Assembly (NCBI GenBank): GCA_017562135.1
Contig: QEYB01000180.1
Location: forward strand, 248,001 to 312,000
Length of the DNA stretch: 64,000 bases
Direction: 5' to 3'
DNA from: Dipylidium caninum
Lineage: Eukaryota > Platyhelminthes > Cestoda > Cyclophyllidea > Dipylidiidae
Below are positions 47,561 through 61,275 of this stretch, piece by piece (positions within the stretch are counted from its first letter, which is position 1; every line of letters begins with the position of its first letter). A model generated the notes under the pieces. It saw only the letters and a program-made list of their open reading frames with translations, had not been told where the DNA came from and did no database searches. The position numbers and the translations under genes were made by a program.

Positions 47561-49794
47561 TGACGCCCCATTGTGCTCGACGTCATTCTGAAGAATGTTA
47601 TTAGGAGCTTTTTTTCATATCTTCCCACACACTTGGTTGCCCCAGAGGTTTTTATCCACTGCAGAAATGCCTCAAATTAATGGCGCAGTGGATATGGGCT
47701 GCGACTCAGCTGTCCCATATCGCTGCACTTCGCTACTTATTCTGGAGACTTCCTTTCTTTTTACTTTTACTACACTTGCAAGGCCTGTTGAGCCCTTTTT
47801 TCTCCCCTCCCTCCTGGGGCTGAAAATCGCCTCGTTTGAAGGCATGGATAGCTCCTTCATCTTAATCTGTAACGCAAAATTGCAGTCTAAAGTGCCTATC
47901 TCCGTGCTTAGCATGGCGACTAAGGAGCCGCAGGCCACTGGGTGCCTCGACTTCGGCCAGGCTTGTCAGTCTCAATGCCACTTCTATAGCTTATGTCAAA
48001 CACGTTTGTGTGTACACCGCCTAGTGTGTCAATTTGAGGCGGTGCCACTGATGTCACGGTTCCGAAATTGCTAGCAGCCTACTGCGTTCTACTTGATTAA
48101 CTTAAGAACAGCTCGACAATTATTTTGGCATTATGTTTAGACGGCCATGGCAGGTTGGGTTGTATGAAGGCATGAAATTCAGGGGATCACGGCTGATTCC
48201 GCTAGGCGTGCCCTCACTTTCCTCGCCCTTTACTGTTTTCCCCTAACCTCAAACTCCCCTGGTTAACAGTGGAAACGTGACTCAAAGTTAACGAGTTGTA
48301 CCAGCCTTTTGTTGCTCACTCCACGGTCTTCTGCTTGCGAGTTCAGCTTTTTCGTTTGACGGCGACATACGAAATGGGCGCACAACCGATTAACATGTCT
48401 GCATACGGGGGATCAGTGTCACGCCATCGCTGGAGCGGGGCGCTTTTTGTTTTGGTGGTCGAGAAGAGAATTTGCCTTTCCGCCATCTCGAGCGGCTTTT
48501 TCGCGAGATAAACCGCCTAACTTGGCATTTCTTCATCCTCATGAAGTATGCTCGTGGTGGTAAGCGGGTCAACAATCTTCCACGAGGCAATGTCGTCTCA
48601 CATGGATAAGCCTCACATAAAGCGGGATTAGGGGTTGGGGTAAAAAGTTATCTACAGGCTATCCACATCCGGAAGTGCTCACGGTTGATTACGCTCAAGG
48701 GGTAGAATCCGAGAGTCAGACGTGGAGGAGCCCAGGCACTCAAGCCGTCGGCAGTGGTGGGCGCTGTCATGACTGGGGAATGGTGGACCCTGTGTGCGGA
48801 GTAGGGATTCACGAACAGATGAGCGGTGGGTTTCGTCTCATCATTCTCCTCAAATCCCACGCCTCGCAAGTTGTTTCTATGTCTGCCCAAATTAGCAGCC
48901 CCACTACACCTCGGGAACAGACATGACTAAACTCACGCAAGCGGAGGTCGCCACGGTTATTATCAAACGCGTTAGCAATGGAACTCAGCCCAGATTCTGG
49001 CTTTGGGAGGCAAGTCGGACGTGTCTCAGTCGAGCACCACCTCGGTCAAATGGCCCCGACAATCACATTGCGTATCCACTTGTGTGGAGACAGGCACGTA
49101 AATCGCAGTAATGCTCTGCTCCTCTCTCGTCTTCCGGGAGTGGCATTGGCGGAAATGGCTTTGTCTCAGTCGGGACCTGCTGTGTATGGCATTTTTTTGG
49201 GATTTAAGTGCGTACTGAACAGAGCTGTGCGGCCGAATGAACACAGACGGCGCCTATCCGACACCCGGACAGCTGTTTTGCTGGGGGTACGTTAATAGTT
49301 CCTAGAAGATGCAACAAAACTTGCCCCTCTTTCAGCTGATCGACGAGACGAGAGAAATATTAGTGTCGAGAGGTAGAGTGATTTTAATTGTGCCCATTTC
49401 AGGTGCGATTTGTCGTTATATCGCTTGACACCGTTTCCACTTTTGCTCCTCACTCTGTCCCACGAATGTGTAGCCCTGGGAGCCCTCCTTTGTGTCTATG
49501 CAGCTACGAACGGGAAGCATGCGATCCATTTGCACCGTATTTACATGGCGTGCCACTAACCTGTCCGTCGGATATTCTCCTTCAAGCTTTCACCGCCTAC
49601 TTCCTGCTCCGATGGCGCTCATAGTGCAGGGCAGGCTGGTTCGAGCAATAAGCGGGGGTTAAGGTCAACGCGGTTTCTACATCCCGATTTAAGTCACCGG
49701 GAGCTGTGCCTTTTTATCGACCGTCCGAGAGTGTGAGCTCCTTCTCCCTCCAATTCGCCTCTTTTGTCCTTCGCTAGTCACACTTTGACTGCAG
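47561..49794. other. region between PYROXD1 and the unrecognised gene
   Basis: No certain gene. A plus-strand frame at 48923-49111 begins MTKLTQAEVATVIIKRVSNG and looks protein-like, so it may be a first exon of the downstream gene. Two further splice-bounded fragments (about 49338-49373 and 49403 onward) could be exons, but their phases do not connect and I do not call them. Confidence 0.3.
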
Positions 49795-52700
49795 ACAAAC
49801 AGGTAGATGCTGCTGACATCCGTAGCAGTGGATATGACATTCCTGTCGTCGAACCGATTGACGCGGCGAAAATAGAAATCAGCTGTCGCCTGCTTCTCAC
49901 TCCGAGCAGACATGTGGCCGCGCTTTCACCAGGTCAGCATCTTAGTGTGGTGAAAGGACTGGGAGGGGTTGAATCACTCCCATTCTCTCTTTGTTTGTCA
50001 TGGCTTTGGGGGGAAAAAGGTACTTTGAGAATTTCACGTAGGAATTATTCCACTCACGCTATCAAAACCCAGTCAAGGACTCAATAATGCACGAAAAGAG
50101 ACCAGTGTTGATTCTTCAGACGCCTATCGACATCTTCACTGGCGACAACTCGTAACTTCGAGGGCATTCAGAAAAGGTAACAAAGTCTGGGTTTATGGCA
50201 CGTGCTCGTCTAATTTCCACTTATAAGGCTTAATAGTAAATAGTAGGTTGGCGGACAGGCCACGGCGAATGGAGTGGACTCGTCGAAATGCCGTTCCCTT
50301 CGCCAGTTGTCTACGCGTCAGCTTCCGCGGGAACTGCGGCGACTACACCGAGGGGTCGCGGGGATGTGCCTCGTGTTACCGGCTCGCTGCCGCATATCCG
50401 CGTTGTCTGTGTCGGAGCGTGAGGGCGTTCGCGTCGTCGACTCACGCCGGGGCGCGGCGGAGGTGGTGGTTGAGGTGGGCCCACGAGGCAGGTGCGAGAC
50501 TGACCCAGATACCAAAGACGGTGTCACGTTGCCGCCGGTAAGCGGAACACTGGGGCAGCAACGGGCAAATCACCTGCAGACCATGTCCTCGTTATCTGTG
50601 TCGAGTATGCTGATGGACCGAGTGATTCCACACCCACTCCACTCCACTCGGACAGGATCGAGAAGGGCAGTGGTAAGGCGGAGGTGTGCGCCTTTGTCTT
50701 GGTACCTTGCTGTTAACGCTCCCCTACAAAGACTCGGTCGCATAATTGCATGAACAAATTTTCTGTGCCATAATCCAGGAGTAATGAAAAGGCATTTGGT
50801 AAATACAATGACAGGTATTTCAAAGTGTGCTTTTACGCAAATCAAGTGGACTGAAGTGCCCGTAGCGTAAACAAAGGATGAGCCGTCCTTACGAATGTCA
50901 ATGGACGCGGTTCGCCACGAGAAGGATGCGGTGATCATTTGGTCTCTGTCGGCCTTTTCGATACATCCCCAGCGGTACTTTCACTAAAAAGAGTACAAAA
51001 GGTCTTAACGGCGTTGTACTCACTTTACGAACCGGTCCTCGGTGGTCTTAGAGAGAGCCAGTGTGGTTGTCTGCACACCGAAACTAAAGTAAGGTGGTGT
51101 TCTGTGTGCCGAGAAAATGTTCGAAGACACCGTGTCTTCGGTAGAGAACGATAATGTGGGTGATATTGCCAACACCCGAATGCATCCACGAAGCGGTGCG
51201 TTAAGGCCAAGGGAGAAGTGCTCGCGGAATGACTGGAAGCGGTTGTGAGAGTCGACGCCGTTGCGTGACTGAAGAGCAGTCGTTGCTTTTGGAACATTCT
51301 GATTCCGTTGCTTGAGGCCTCACTGTGGGGGGATGATCGCGTCGGAGCTATAATAAATGCTGCCTAACGTGACTGGCGTGTACATCTCACCGACCGACCG
51401 CTGCAACGAGTCGACAGGGCGACTTGCCCCGGCCGCGCTGACCCGGCCGGCCTTGGCCAACCTGTTGGGAGGAGGGTGGAGGTCGCAGAACCCACAAACT
51501 CGCCTCAAGTTGTGACTCGCAAAAATCTTCGGTGACACAAAAATTCCGTTTCAATGATCAAACGGTCTTTTTCATTGCCTTGTGATGCGATGCATTGTTT
51601 TACTGTAGCCACATGCCTTTCAAGTTGGCAGAACAGAAGAAAGCACTGATTGGGGCCATTTCAGGGGCGAGGGTGAGCAGCTTATTAAAGATTACCATCG
51701 TTAGACCTGAGGTGACGATAATTTCGAAATATCTTGCCTCCAGGAACTTCAACGCCTGATCAATAGATTCACGTGGAAATTGCTCTGAAGATTCGTCTTC
51801 CAACCGTCGCACTGGATCCCAGTGAGTGTGGTATTTACGATGTGTAAACATAGAACAACGCAGAGGTCTCTTCTCCCAGACCGCTGCAAAGTGAGAAGTC
51901 TGGGTTGGCCTCAAGCATCGCGGCGGGGAACACCACAGAGTATCCCTTCAAGGTGGGTAAATTGCCTACCTAGTTTGTTGTCTCACTTATTTTCGCATTG
52001 CGAAGGGGACTTTTGCTTTGAGAGTCATGCCGCTGCACTTCTAACCCTCGGACCTCCCGGGTGTCGATAATCTTGCCATTATCCAACTCAGAGTCATCTT
52101 CTTCCTTATTCTCCGGTGGAGATGCTTTGTCCCATTGAGACAATCGCAGAGCCTTTAGCCACAGTCAGCTGTCCAAGACTTTCGACCGTCATGTGGGGAG
52201 TAGATAATGGGAGACGGAGGAATGTGATGGACTAACTGGTCCGTGGCTTTTGATGACGGGTTGCAGTAGCCGTTGTCTGCCCCACCGAGACAATATTTGC
52301 CCACCTGAGAGGTGCTGAGCCGCACGAAACGGACCACCTAGAGCCTGCGACCTCGCATCTGCGCTAGCGTGCGCTTGCCCCACAGAAGGTCAGCGGTTTC
52401 GTTTAAGTAGTGTGGCTGTGGTGTTTTATTGAGGAGGAGCCGACCAGATGGTCACTCACTTCTTGGGACCGAGTCTTTCAGGCTCACACTGGTCACGACG
52501 ACCTGTCTGTGGTTACGAACTCACGTACGCATTTTAGGCAGAAATCTTCAGTGAGGATGATTATGACTCTGCTACAGCCAAAATTCCGACCAAGTCTCTC
52601 AAGTGTCCTGACTATCGGGTTTTACCGTGGGCCGTTCCCTACGACCCGTGGGCATCGCCCCCGGTGAAGAGTCACTCCGCTGCGTCCCAACATAAACTTA

Positions 52701-53365
52701 AAAAGCAGGGTATCGTTTACAGTCGCTCGGCAGGGCCTGCTGCGGCCAGCGACAGCATCAACAGACTGCAAAACTCAGAGTTCTGCTGCGTCAATCTAGA
52801 GTCTCGCTTTATTCTCAACACCGGTCACATAGCCTGGAAGCACGCGAACGACATCAAAGTCAAGTTGGGCTCGCCATGCATCTACTTCAACCACCCAGAA
52901 TTCTTCAGGAAGGCAGAACGGGTTCTTGCTAAGGAGTACAGGATAAAGTGCAAACGGGAAGAACAGAAACGAGAAGAATGGGAGAAAACCAGAAACCTTC
53001 TTCAGAGTGCCAGGGAAGCCTACATCTACAAACTCCCGGGTTTCTGCGGAGCCATGACCAAAAATGCCGCAGCAAGTATGCGTTTCCCAATTGGCGCACG
53101 AGTCGAGGCTTCTCCTCTTCGTGGAGATTCGCATTCCACTGACACCCATAAGCCGCTTTTCGAATCTCGACCATGGCAAAAGGATATCTTGGAGCCCGAA
53201 GGTGAAGAGGAAAATGCGTATGGAACGGCGTCTCGCCAGACAACAGTCCAAGAAATGTACGCAAACGCAGACATATTAATTACGAGCCACCTGAACGCGC
53301 TGCGCAAACAGAAACTGGTAGAGCTTTTGTCCATCGTTGCACCGCAATTGGACAATAAAAATTAG
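49795..53365 (+). CDS. tentative multi-exon gene, family not recognised
   Basis: I do not recognise this protein. The solid part is the last exon, 52538-53365 (275 codons and stop), with an ATTTTAG acceptor. It starts AEIFSEDDYDSATAK, contains PDYRVLPWAVPYDPW, a lysine-rich helix (KCKREEQKREEWEKTRN) and YIYKLPGFCGAMTK, and ends QKLVELLSIVAPQ. The charged helix suggests a short coiled coil; no membrane segment or signal peptide is visible. Upstream exons fit by splice sites and phase: 49795-49932 (VDAADIRSSGYDIPVVEPID), 50120-50151, 50247-50537 (Arg-rich, strong GTAAGC donor) and 51880-51952. At least one exon between 50537 and 51880 is missing from the model, and the 5' end is not located. 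The same-strand position after PYROXD1 says nothing firm about function. Confidence 0.55.
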
Positions 53366-53696
53366 AAAAGTAAGAGGCAGCGTCTACATAAAAACCGCAT
53401 GTACTGCCACTTAATTTTTGCTGTAAAGAAGATAATGGGACAATAGAAGCCTAAGCTGTGATTTAAAAAGAGGCCGAATGTGTCTCTCGCGAAACCAAGT
53501 GGCGGCGAGTCATTCTAGATGAAGGCATTCCCACCATAACTCGAAGTGTTGAGCATTGTGACCTCGCCCCAAGGACGGAACACGGGCCCTCCCGCTGCGG
53601 CCCGAAGCCAAGTTCGCACGCGGGGCGGAGCACACCCGTCACTAGCTCTGTGCCTACACCGCGAGGCAGACGCTGTCCGTACTTAGGAGGCTGCAG

Positions 53697-53745
53697 ATGG
53701 GAGGAGTAGGAGGACGACGACGGCGACGACGAGGAGGAGCGGGAG
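53697..53745. repeat. GGA/GAC-rich purine trinucleotide-like low-complexity tract
   Basis: Imperfect run of GGA, GAC and GAG units about 330 bp downstream of the unrecognised gene's stop. It is not in a supported exon. Confidence 0.6.
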
Positions 53746-56700
53746 AGGTGTGTTCCATATTCACCAAAGTAGATCGCGTTCTTCGTCTGGCAGCGTTAGT
53801 CTTTCGAGCGCATCCGTGATTGCCAAGCGAACCGCATGTGGAACATTGCGTTCATTTTAACATCACCTTCTGCTGCCCACGATCGGTAGGTGAGCGCTTT
53901 TTGGCTGATTTGTTGAAGGAGGCAGTGAGACGAGGAAGGATTGCGGGCGTTTCCAGCAAAAGTGGAGCCGATGAGGTGAAATCTGTGCATACACCCTCCT
54001 CCCCTCCGACTCCCGTGGTGGGTGTCTCACCGGTAAGGCCATGCGGCCTGGTCTTCGAAATTTCCGATGTAGGCTGAAATAAGGAGGAATGGAATGAAGA
54101 TAAGCGGCGGGGCCTGGACAATCCTGCCGAATGTCATCTATCGGCAGGCCAAATGGACCATTTCTATTTCTTCTGTCTCACTGTTCCCGTCTAGCACTTT
54201 GCACTCCATTGAAATAGAACTCTCGGAAGGCTGGCGAGAAACTGTCAACAATGTAAGGACTGCTTCCAACCTCAGTATAGTAGGTTTAACTCGGATAGAA
54301 TCTCGGCTATTGGCTAAGTAGACTTACTTAATAATTTGGAACCGCATCTCACTTCCATTCTCAGAATGTCACAAGAACGCCTCAAGCGTGCAGTTACCAG
54401 ACTGCCGCTAAGGCGATTAATTAAACTAGAATTCCGAAAGAGGCGCTTCACAACATTACTGGTGTGGAAAAGTGGGCCAAAAACTGCCTCTGGATTTATC
54501 TCCTTCTAGCCCTATCTCAAGTTTGCAACATCGACTGAGTGAGGCGGATGGGGAGGTAGTCGGGTTGCGTCCGCGCGATATTTAACAGTTTGGCAATTTA
54601 AAAACGGGGACAGGGAGAAGAGGTTCTGTCGTCGCTAACGCACCATGAAACAGGTGATTTGAAGGCCTCACTTGTCACGTCACTGTCGAGATTGTCATAT
54701 TACCTAGCTATTGATAGTCTTGGCTTATTTTACGCACCCAACCGGTCACTCCCTCTAAAGTCTTGTTTACTCTTGAATTCTCGTTCTCGAGGGCGCGGCG
54801 GACAAACTGTCGTCAATGAAACGCGACCTGACCAAAGAGGTCGGGTTGGCAAAGCGTTTTCGGCGATGGCGGTGAGGGAAAGGGACACTGAAACCAGTTG
54901 CAAGGCGCTACATTAAACTTCCTCACTGCACCGAGTAGGAAAAATTGCGCACTCATACAGAATAGACACGCGGCACCCACGAGTCATGAGGCGCAGTAGT
55001 CGGGACCGCCCCTTCCGACTTCTGCGTCGCGTCTGGGGCGGTGGGCGAACGTCGCCCCAGCCCGACTAGCCCGAGTCGTGGCGGTCTGCTGTCCTCTGCT
55101 AGCCCCAAAAAGTGTTCTGTCACGCCTTCAGGTTGGTCCCGATTTACTGAAAGACTATTGCCAACAACCTGATGGAGGACCGAGTTGTCGGCTGAGGAAT
55201 TCTCACATTGAGAATCTTGTAAGTTAATTCACGGGTATCTTCAAAGCTGCCTGTATCTCCCCACGGCCAGGTAGACGAGATAGCGTCTTTTCAAAGACCC
55301 AAAGAAGGTGTAACTTTGCGTGGGAATGCTTTCTTCAAAATTATTTCTTCATAACCAAGGAAATATCGCCACAATACATGCCGAAGCACATTTGAAAGCG
55401 TTGGGGCCCAGTTGCTGAAATGGGATTTCTCGACCACTTTTGACCCGCGTTTACCATTCACGCCTGTCTTCCTCGAGTCGCGTGGGCTGGCGGGTAGAGA
55501 AAACACTAAAGACGGCGAGCGTGGAATTTGGACGAAAAGAGCATGCACCATTTAGCGAGGCACCGTCAAAAATGTCGGGAAATCGCACACTGGAGAGGCT
55601 GATCTACCGGCGTGCGACGATCGAGCATGTCACAAAACGTTGCATTTCCTCACGACAGATCACGTGTGCACAGAGACCCCCCCAACCGAAGTGGTTTGGG
55701 CGTTTCTATCGCAAGAGGTACTCCTCGAGACGTCTGCAGGAGCGTGTGTGCAAGCGTGGCAACTTATGCTAAAAGAGGACGGAATGGCCGAGTTGCTGTT
55801 AGTTTCTTCGCTTTGTGCACTGTGTTGCGCCCACGCCCGTGTGTGGGTGCAACATCGGTGTCGCGGCGGAAAGAGGCTGTCCACATCAGGCAAGTGCTGT
55901 CGTTCATCTCGTATCACCAGCCTGCCCCATTTCGGTCGCAAGATGTGACTCGGGGGCCAAGCGCAGCGAGGCGTGGGGAGGTGAGGCGCGGGGAAGCGAG
56001 GGGACGGGAGAGGAGAGGTGCAAGGGCCAACTAAATAACGCAGCGGACTGTGCGGTTTGTACAGAAAGAAGTTTATAACAGTCAGGGTTATGAGAGACAC
56101 CACACAAAATTAATGAACACTTGATCTAAACGGATTATTTCTCTTGCACCCACAAAGTTCCCTCGGAAGACCTCTCTTGATAGCCAATCTGATAGTTGGG
56201 CGTACGCGCCTGACGGCATGAGAAAACGTTTTTATTAACGCCGCATGTCCCCATGGTCGTCTGAGAGGAGACGTGACTACGTCCGTTTGAAATGTAGCTG
56301 GGACAAATTTGCGTGAGGAGGGTTTGACGGTAGGGAAGACGTTTATTCCTGAAGAGTGAGAGGCTGGAGAAGGGAACCTGCGTAGAAAATAACGGTGACA
56401 CCAACATTGACTGAGGTAGAAGAAGGAATTCCGTTCCTTATAGGGTCGCAGTGAATTTAAGAGGTTGAGATTATTGCCGCTGCGAGCCCCCAATCCTTTG
56501 GGTGGCCTTCTGACGCAATGCCAAAGAGGAATAAAATCAAGTTAAACGCAGGTAAAAATAGATTTCCTGCACTGCCTTGGACTAGTAGAGAACCAAGTTT
56601 TTGGACAAAACCGCGTAGTCCATTCGCAGTGGGCCGCCGTAGGCGGATGAACTCGCCTGTCACAGAAAGGAACAAGTACGTGAATCAGGAAATGCTTCAG

Positions 56701-59700
56701 GTCGATGGGTCACCGACCACCATGGCCTTAGCACTGGTGAGAGATATTTTGCTGACAAGAAGGGAAATGGGTCCCGCAGGCAAATTGTTCTCGTATGAGG
56801 AGGATGCGCAACCCCTTGTGTGGTAGTTTACGTCCAAACAGGGGACATACTTTCTTCTAGACTTCAGTGTCTGCCATGTCTTCAGCTCTCGATTAAAGGA
56901 GCATTTGTGCTACTAACAATGAGGCCATGATTTTGGGATGCACTTCCTTAGTCCCCTCCACTCCCCATCCCCCCCCGCGGGCAGCACATTCAAAGGGGTG
57001 CTATTCAAAAGGCAGGCTAAATATTGCGTTCTTGAAGGAAGTTGACCTCTGCAGTGTAGGAGTCTTATGGCTTCGGCAGGTAGTTCTCGAGGGGTGCCGA
57101 ACCTCACGACCACAAAACTTAGGTTTACTTCCGCCCTTACAGGGGAATATCGCAAACATCGTCTGAGCAGTTGATGGAATTGGCGCTGGACGCAGCAAAT
57201 AGCCTCACCTGACTCAAGTGACGCGACCAGTTCCACACACGCCACCTTTGGCCTAAATATTTCGATGTTTGCTACTAAACCGGCTGGCTCATATTGGGAA
57301 GTGAGAGACCACATCGGCCTGAGGCAAGTGGCAGAACCACGGCTAACATAGAGGATCACTCAGCGTCCTTTGGCGCCTTCGAAACAGGCGAATTTCAACC
57401 TGCTGCTTCCCTTTTGCATTAGGGCGACGACTGGTTTATTCGCGCTTGCGTGGTCCTGTCGGCCCCCTCGAGGCGTGGAGGTGGGGCTTGGGAGAACGGC
57501 GGCGACATGCGTCTATGTCTGCGGCTACCCAAATGAGCTGCTCGGAAAGGAGAGAAGCGGTGACAAAACGAAGAAAGCGCCAAGACGGAGACGCCACCGT
57601 ATTACACTTACGAAGTAAGTTAACCATTTTGAGAAGGTGCGCCTTTGCTCATCACCGTTTGCACCCCAACATGCGTTTTCAGCGAACTGTAAATCCAGTG
57701 GAACATAATCCTGTGCAAATGGGCCAATGGGTTCACTCTACAAATCCTTACGCCCTTCATAACTAACGCCTTCGTGACCGCTGACAGACAAACTTCGACC
57801 CCCTCTAATTCACAATTTTCCGTAAGTCAAGATCAGGGCGAGATTTAAAGTTAAATACGCATGCAAGTAGCGTCTTCACAGACTCGACTTCCCAGTCGGC
57901 CAGACACCTGGCCAACTAACAGGCTTTCCGGTTAGCCCATTGGTTGGCTGGTTTGGCATTCACAAGGATGGTGGAGAATGAACTTTGCCCATGTGTAATA
58001 ACTGAACTGTCCACAAATCACGCACAAAACGTCAGTTTTGGTGGTGATATAAGCCGTTGGGGATCTGCTACATTCATTTGTTTGCGGCTCTACATAGAAG
58101 CTCGTCCTCTTTCTCCTTGGTATTGCGGTACTAATGAGGTCGGAAACTGGATATCCACTGAATGCCTTCGACACATTAAGACGAATTGGACTATTTGGTG
58201 AGCCGGTTTCATAAGGCATTTTTGTGGTTAACCTACCGTGTGATCACGAAATTCCAGTTTCCTATTTTCTCGTGTCCATGATCAGAAAAGCGTGCCGATC
58301 TTCGCATCTAGCTAGTATGATGCCTACTTCCGCTTCCTTTAATACGCCGGCATCCGATGCTCAACAGCTTTCACATTGCGTCTGGGCGATTAACAACCCA
58401 GGTAGCATGTACGAGTTGCTACAGAGTTCATGCTTCAAGCATTGCTTATTCGGTTTTGGTCTTAGAAAACAGATTGAAGAATTCTCATTAATTTGTCCCA
58501 ACTATCTACGGCTATTCGCTTGCCCCACACCGGGCAGACGGCGAAAACGGACTCACGCACGACGCAACTCCCACGCTGATTGGCTGTTGCATCAGACCAA
58601 TCAGACCTCGGCGTTTTCTCGACCCCGGCCTCCGCGATCTCAACGTGTCAATGCGAGGTGTCTCCAGACGAAGGCCACCCGACCGGCGGGTCTTGCGTTC
58701 GTCTCCGTCCACAGGACTTATCGGGACTCAAGAACCCACTAACGCCCTCACTGCTTCGCGGTAAGTGTTCGAATTTACATAGTTGCATCACTTCGTCGCA
58801 TTCCGGGGGTTTATTGAGTTATAATGGCGTATCAGTTGCAAGAATTCGCGACACCTTGTATGCTTGAGTGTAAAACAGTGACAGTCAACATCATTACCCT
58901 TTAATCGCACTATGAAATAAAGAAAATTCAGGCGTGATTTTCAAATAACACCACAAAACCTTGAAGTGATTCTTGAAATTGTCCACCCGGATTGGTTTGC
59001 CCGAGGTATTTAAATGTAATGGTGAAGATATCCGCTCCTCATCCACTCAGGTACGAACGCCACATCGCCAAATGTGGGTTAGCTTACTTTATGCGCTCAC
59101 ACTATGGACCAGTGAGTTTGCGCTTCTCCAATTAAAATGCGCTAGGGAAAGCCAAGTTGTTCGGCCTTCAGTGTCCTAGGCAGGAATTACGCATCTACGT
59201 GTCCGATGCATTGGTTGCTACTTTTTTGAGATTTTCATCACCGGAGACACCTATGCGACGCTGTAATTGCCCTCATCTCCCTCTTTATGCGGCAGTAGAG
59301 GCAAATTCGCTCCTTAACTAGGGCCAGTAGTGTTGATGTACTACAAAGAAGGACATTTTACTTGCAAGTCCGTGACGAGTTGACGTGCAAGCGGTTTGTT
59401 CGCATCTGATTTTCACCCCGTTTTGGTGTCCACTCGCGAGTTCTTCAGCCTATCGCCGGCCCAACGTGCTAAGTTAGAGAGGCATGTTTTAAGCAGGTGA
59501 CATGTTGAGCCCTAATGTGATTGAAAGATACGACTGGCCAATTTAGGCTGATTTAAGTAAGATAAGGGTTATTGCAGATCTGGCGCTACAGGCAACACTT
59601 GGCGGCAATCTTTCATCGTGCCACACTTTAAGATGTATTAACTGCAATGACGCTTTTCGCCAGCACACACTCTTGCCTGTGCGTGTGTCTCAACGCACGC

Positions 59701-61222
59701 TTGGGCAGTAATGAGAGAATTTTAATGTCCAGTTTAACAGACTTCTCCAAGCTCTTAAATACCTGCTCCCGGATTACCGAGCCGTGGTCTGGAGGCAGAA
59801 CGAGAGAAGATGAAATGACTCGCGCAAATAACTACTTCGTTATGGCGAGGCGTTATAACATCTCGCGTTATAGATCTCGCATTTCAGACGGGCAACCACA
59901 CTTCCTGTCTCCGTGGACCGCCTCCATCGTACTCGTCACTTTTGCTGGTCCCCGCCTCTTAATTTCGACGTAGATTGGACCGTGTAAAACTGCCCTTCTT
60001 CCCATTTGTTGTGTGAGGTATTCTGAGCCGCCCCCCTCAGGGTGCTTGCATTCAGTTTAATTATCAAACTAATTAGTGAAGTCAGACAATTCTACTTTGG
60101 TAATTGTCAAGCTCAGCTGAAGTGTATTCGTCACACCTTTTATTCGGCGCCATAGTCTCCGTGTTTCCGACAACGACCACCTTTGGCATGTGTCAGGTTT
60201 TTCGCTACTCAGTCCTCGAAGTGGGAGCGGAGCGGGGAGTCATTGCGAGGCGTCTCCTCGCCGACTGCGAAGTGAGCCTCTAAAGAAATTTCTCCTCGAG
60301 CCACGCAGTGAGCCCAGTGGGGCTCGCTTTCTGCCCAGCAGGGACTTGGCCGGTGGTGGGAATAGATACAGCTAAGTTCTCATGGTGGGGCAACTGCTCC
60401 AAACTGCACGAGGCCCGAATAATTGGAAAACTTGCGTCCTCCTGTGGTCACATTTGCTAGCATGTTAATCAACTCATGCAAAGCGCGAAAATCGCGACGG
60501 CCCTTTGAAGTCTTCCCAAGGCTAGTGGTTCCCCTCGTGGCTTTTTGAGGCTGCAGCGTAATCCAACACCCGTCTGCTGCCGCTCCCGGCCTTCCCCACG
60601 AAATCTCTTGTGGACGAAAAGTTTGTTCCCGGAAAGAGGCAGCAGGCACCACCCTCTTCTCCGTCTCTATCGCCTTTGGATGGAGTCTCGAAAATGTGCT
60701 CTACGGTCTCCTCGGCGCTGCCTTCCAGTGGCGTGAAAATTTCCACATTTAGCCTACCTAAAACCACTAATTTTGACTCATTTTACCCCCATAACTCGCG
60801 CCCTAGTGAATGACATGCCAGAATAACAGTCCCCGGCGCGGGACAAAACTCGGGAGAGTTTTCATGGTCGGGGAAGGCGCCAGTGACTATGTCGTGGCGT
60901 AGAGCAAATAAAGTTCTATTGCCTCCTGTGTATATGCTGCTCAGATACTTGGCAACGACGCTCTGATTGTCTGGCCGCTTGGAGGGTAGGAACATTTATG
61001 AAATAATCCACCTCCTTTGCGTGGGAGCACGGAAGCTGTGTGAGTACCACAAACTGTCTGTGTGTCTTGTGAAATCTTTGCAACTCGTAGAGACGGGCAA
61101 CCGTTACTTCACCCAACTTATGGTAGCGAAGCACGATCGTCTGTTTTGGACAAATGCGAGCGCCTTCCCGCGCCTCACCAATCAAAGTGTCGCCCTTTTC
61201 TCGGTACCCACCCCCCGCACAC

Positions 61223-61275
61223 AGGCTGACAGGCAGTCAGACAGAAGGCATCGAGACGGACAGACAGACGGAGGG
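61223..61275. repeat. (GACA)n-type imperfect microsatellite
   Basis: Repeated GACAG/CAGACA units in intergenic DNA, interrupted several times. Confidence 0.6.

Noticed and set aside
49640..49665. GGTTCGAG resembling a tRNA B-box
   Set aside because: No matching A-box or cloverleaf could be folded around it.
58224..58742. 172-codon plus-strand frame in the intergenic region
   Set aside because: Composition is not protein-like, no family motif is visible, and no neighbouring exons with matching phase were found.
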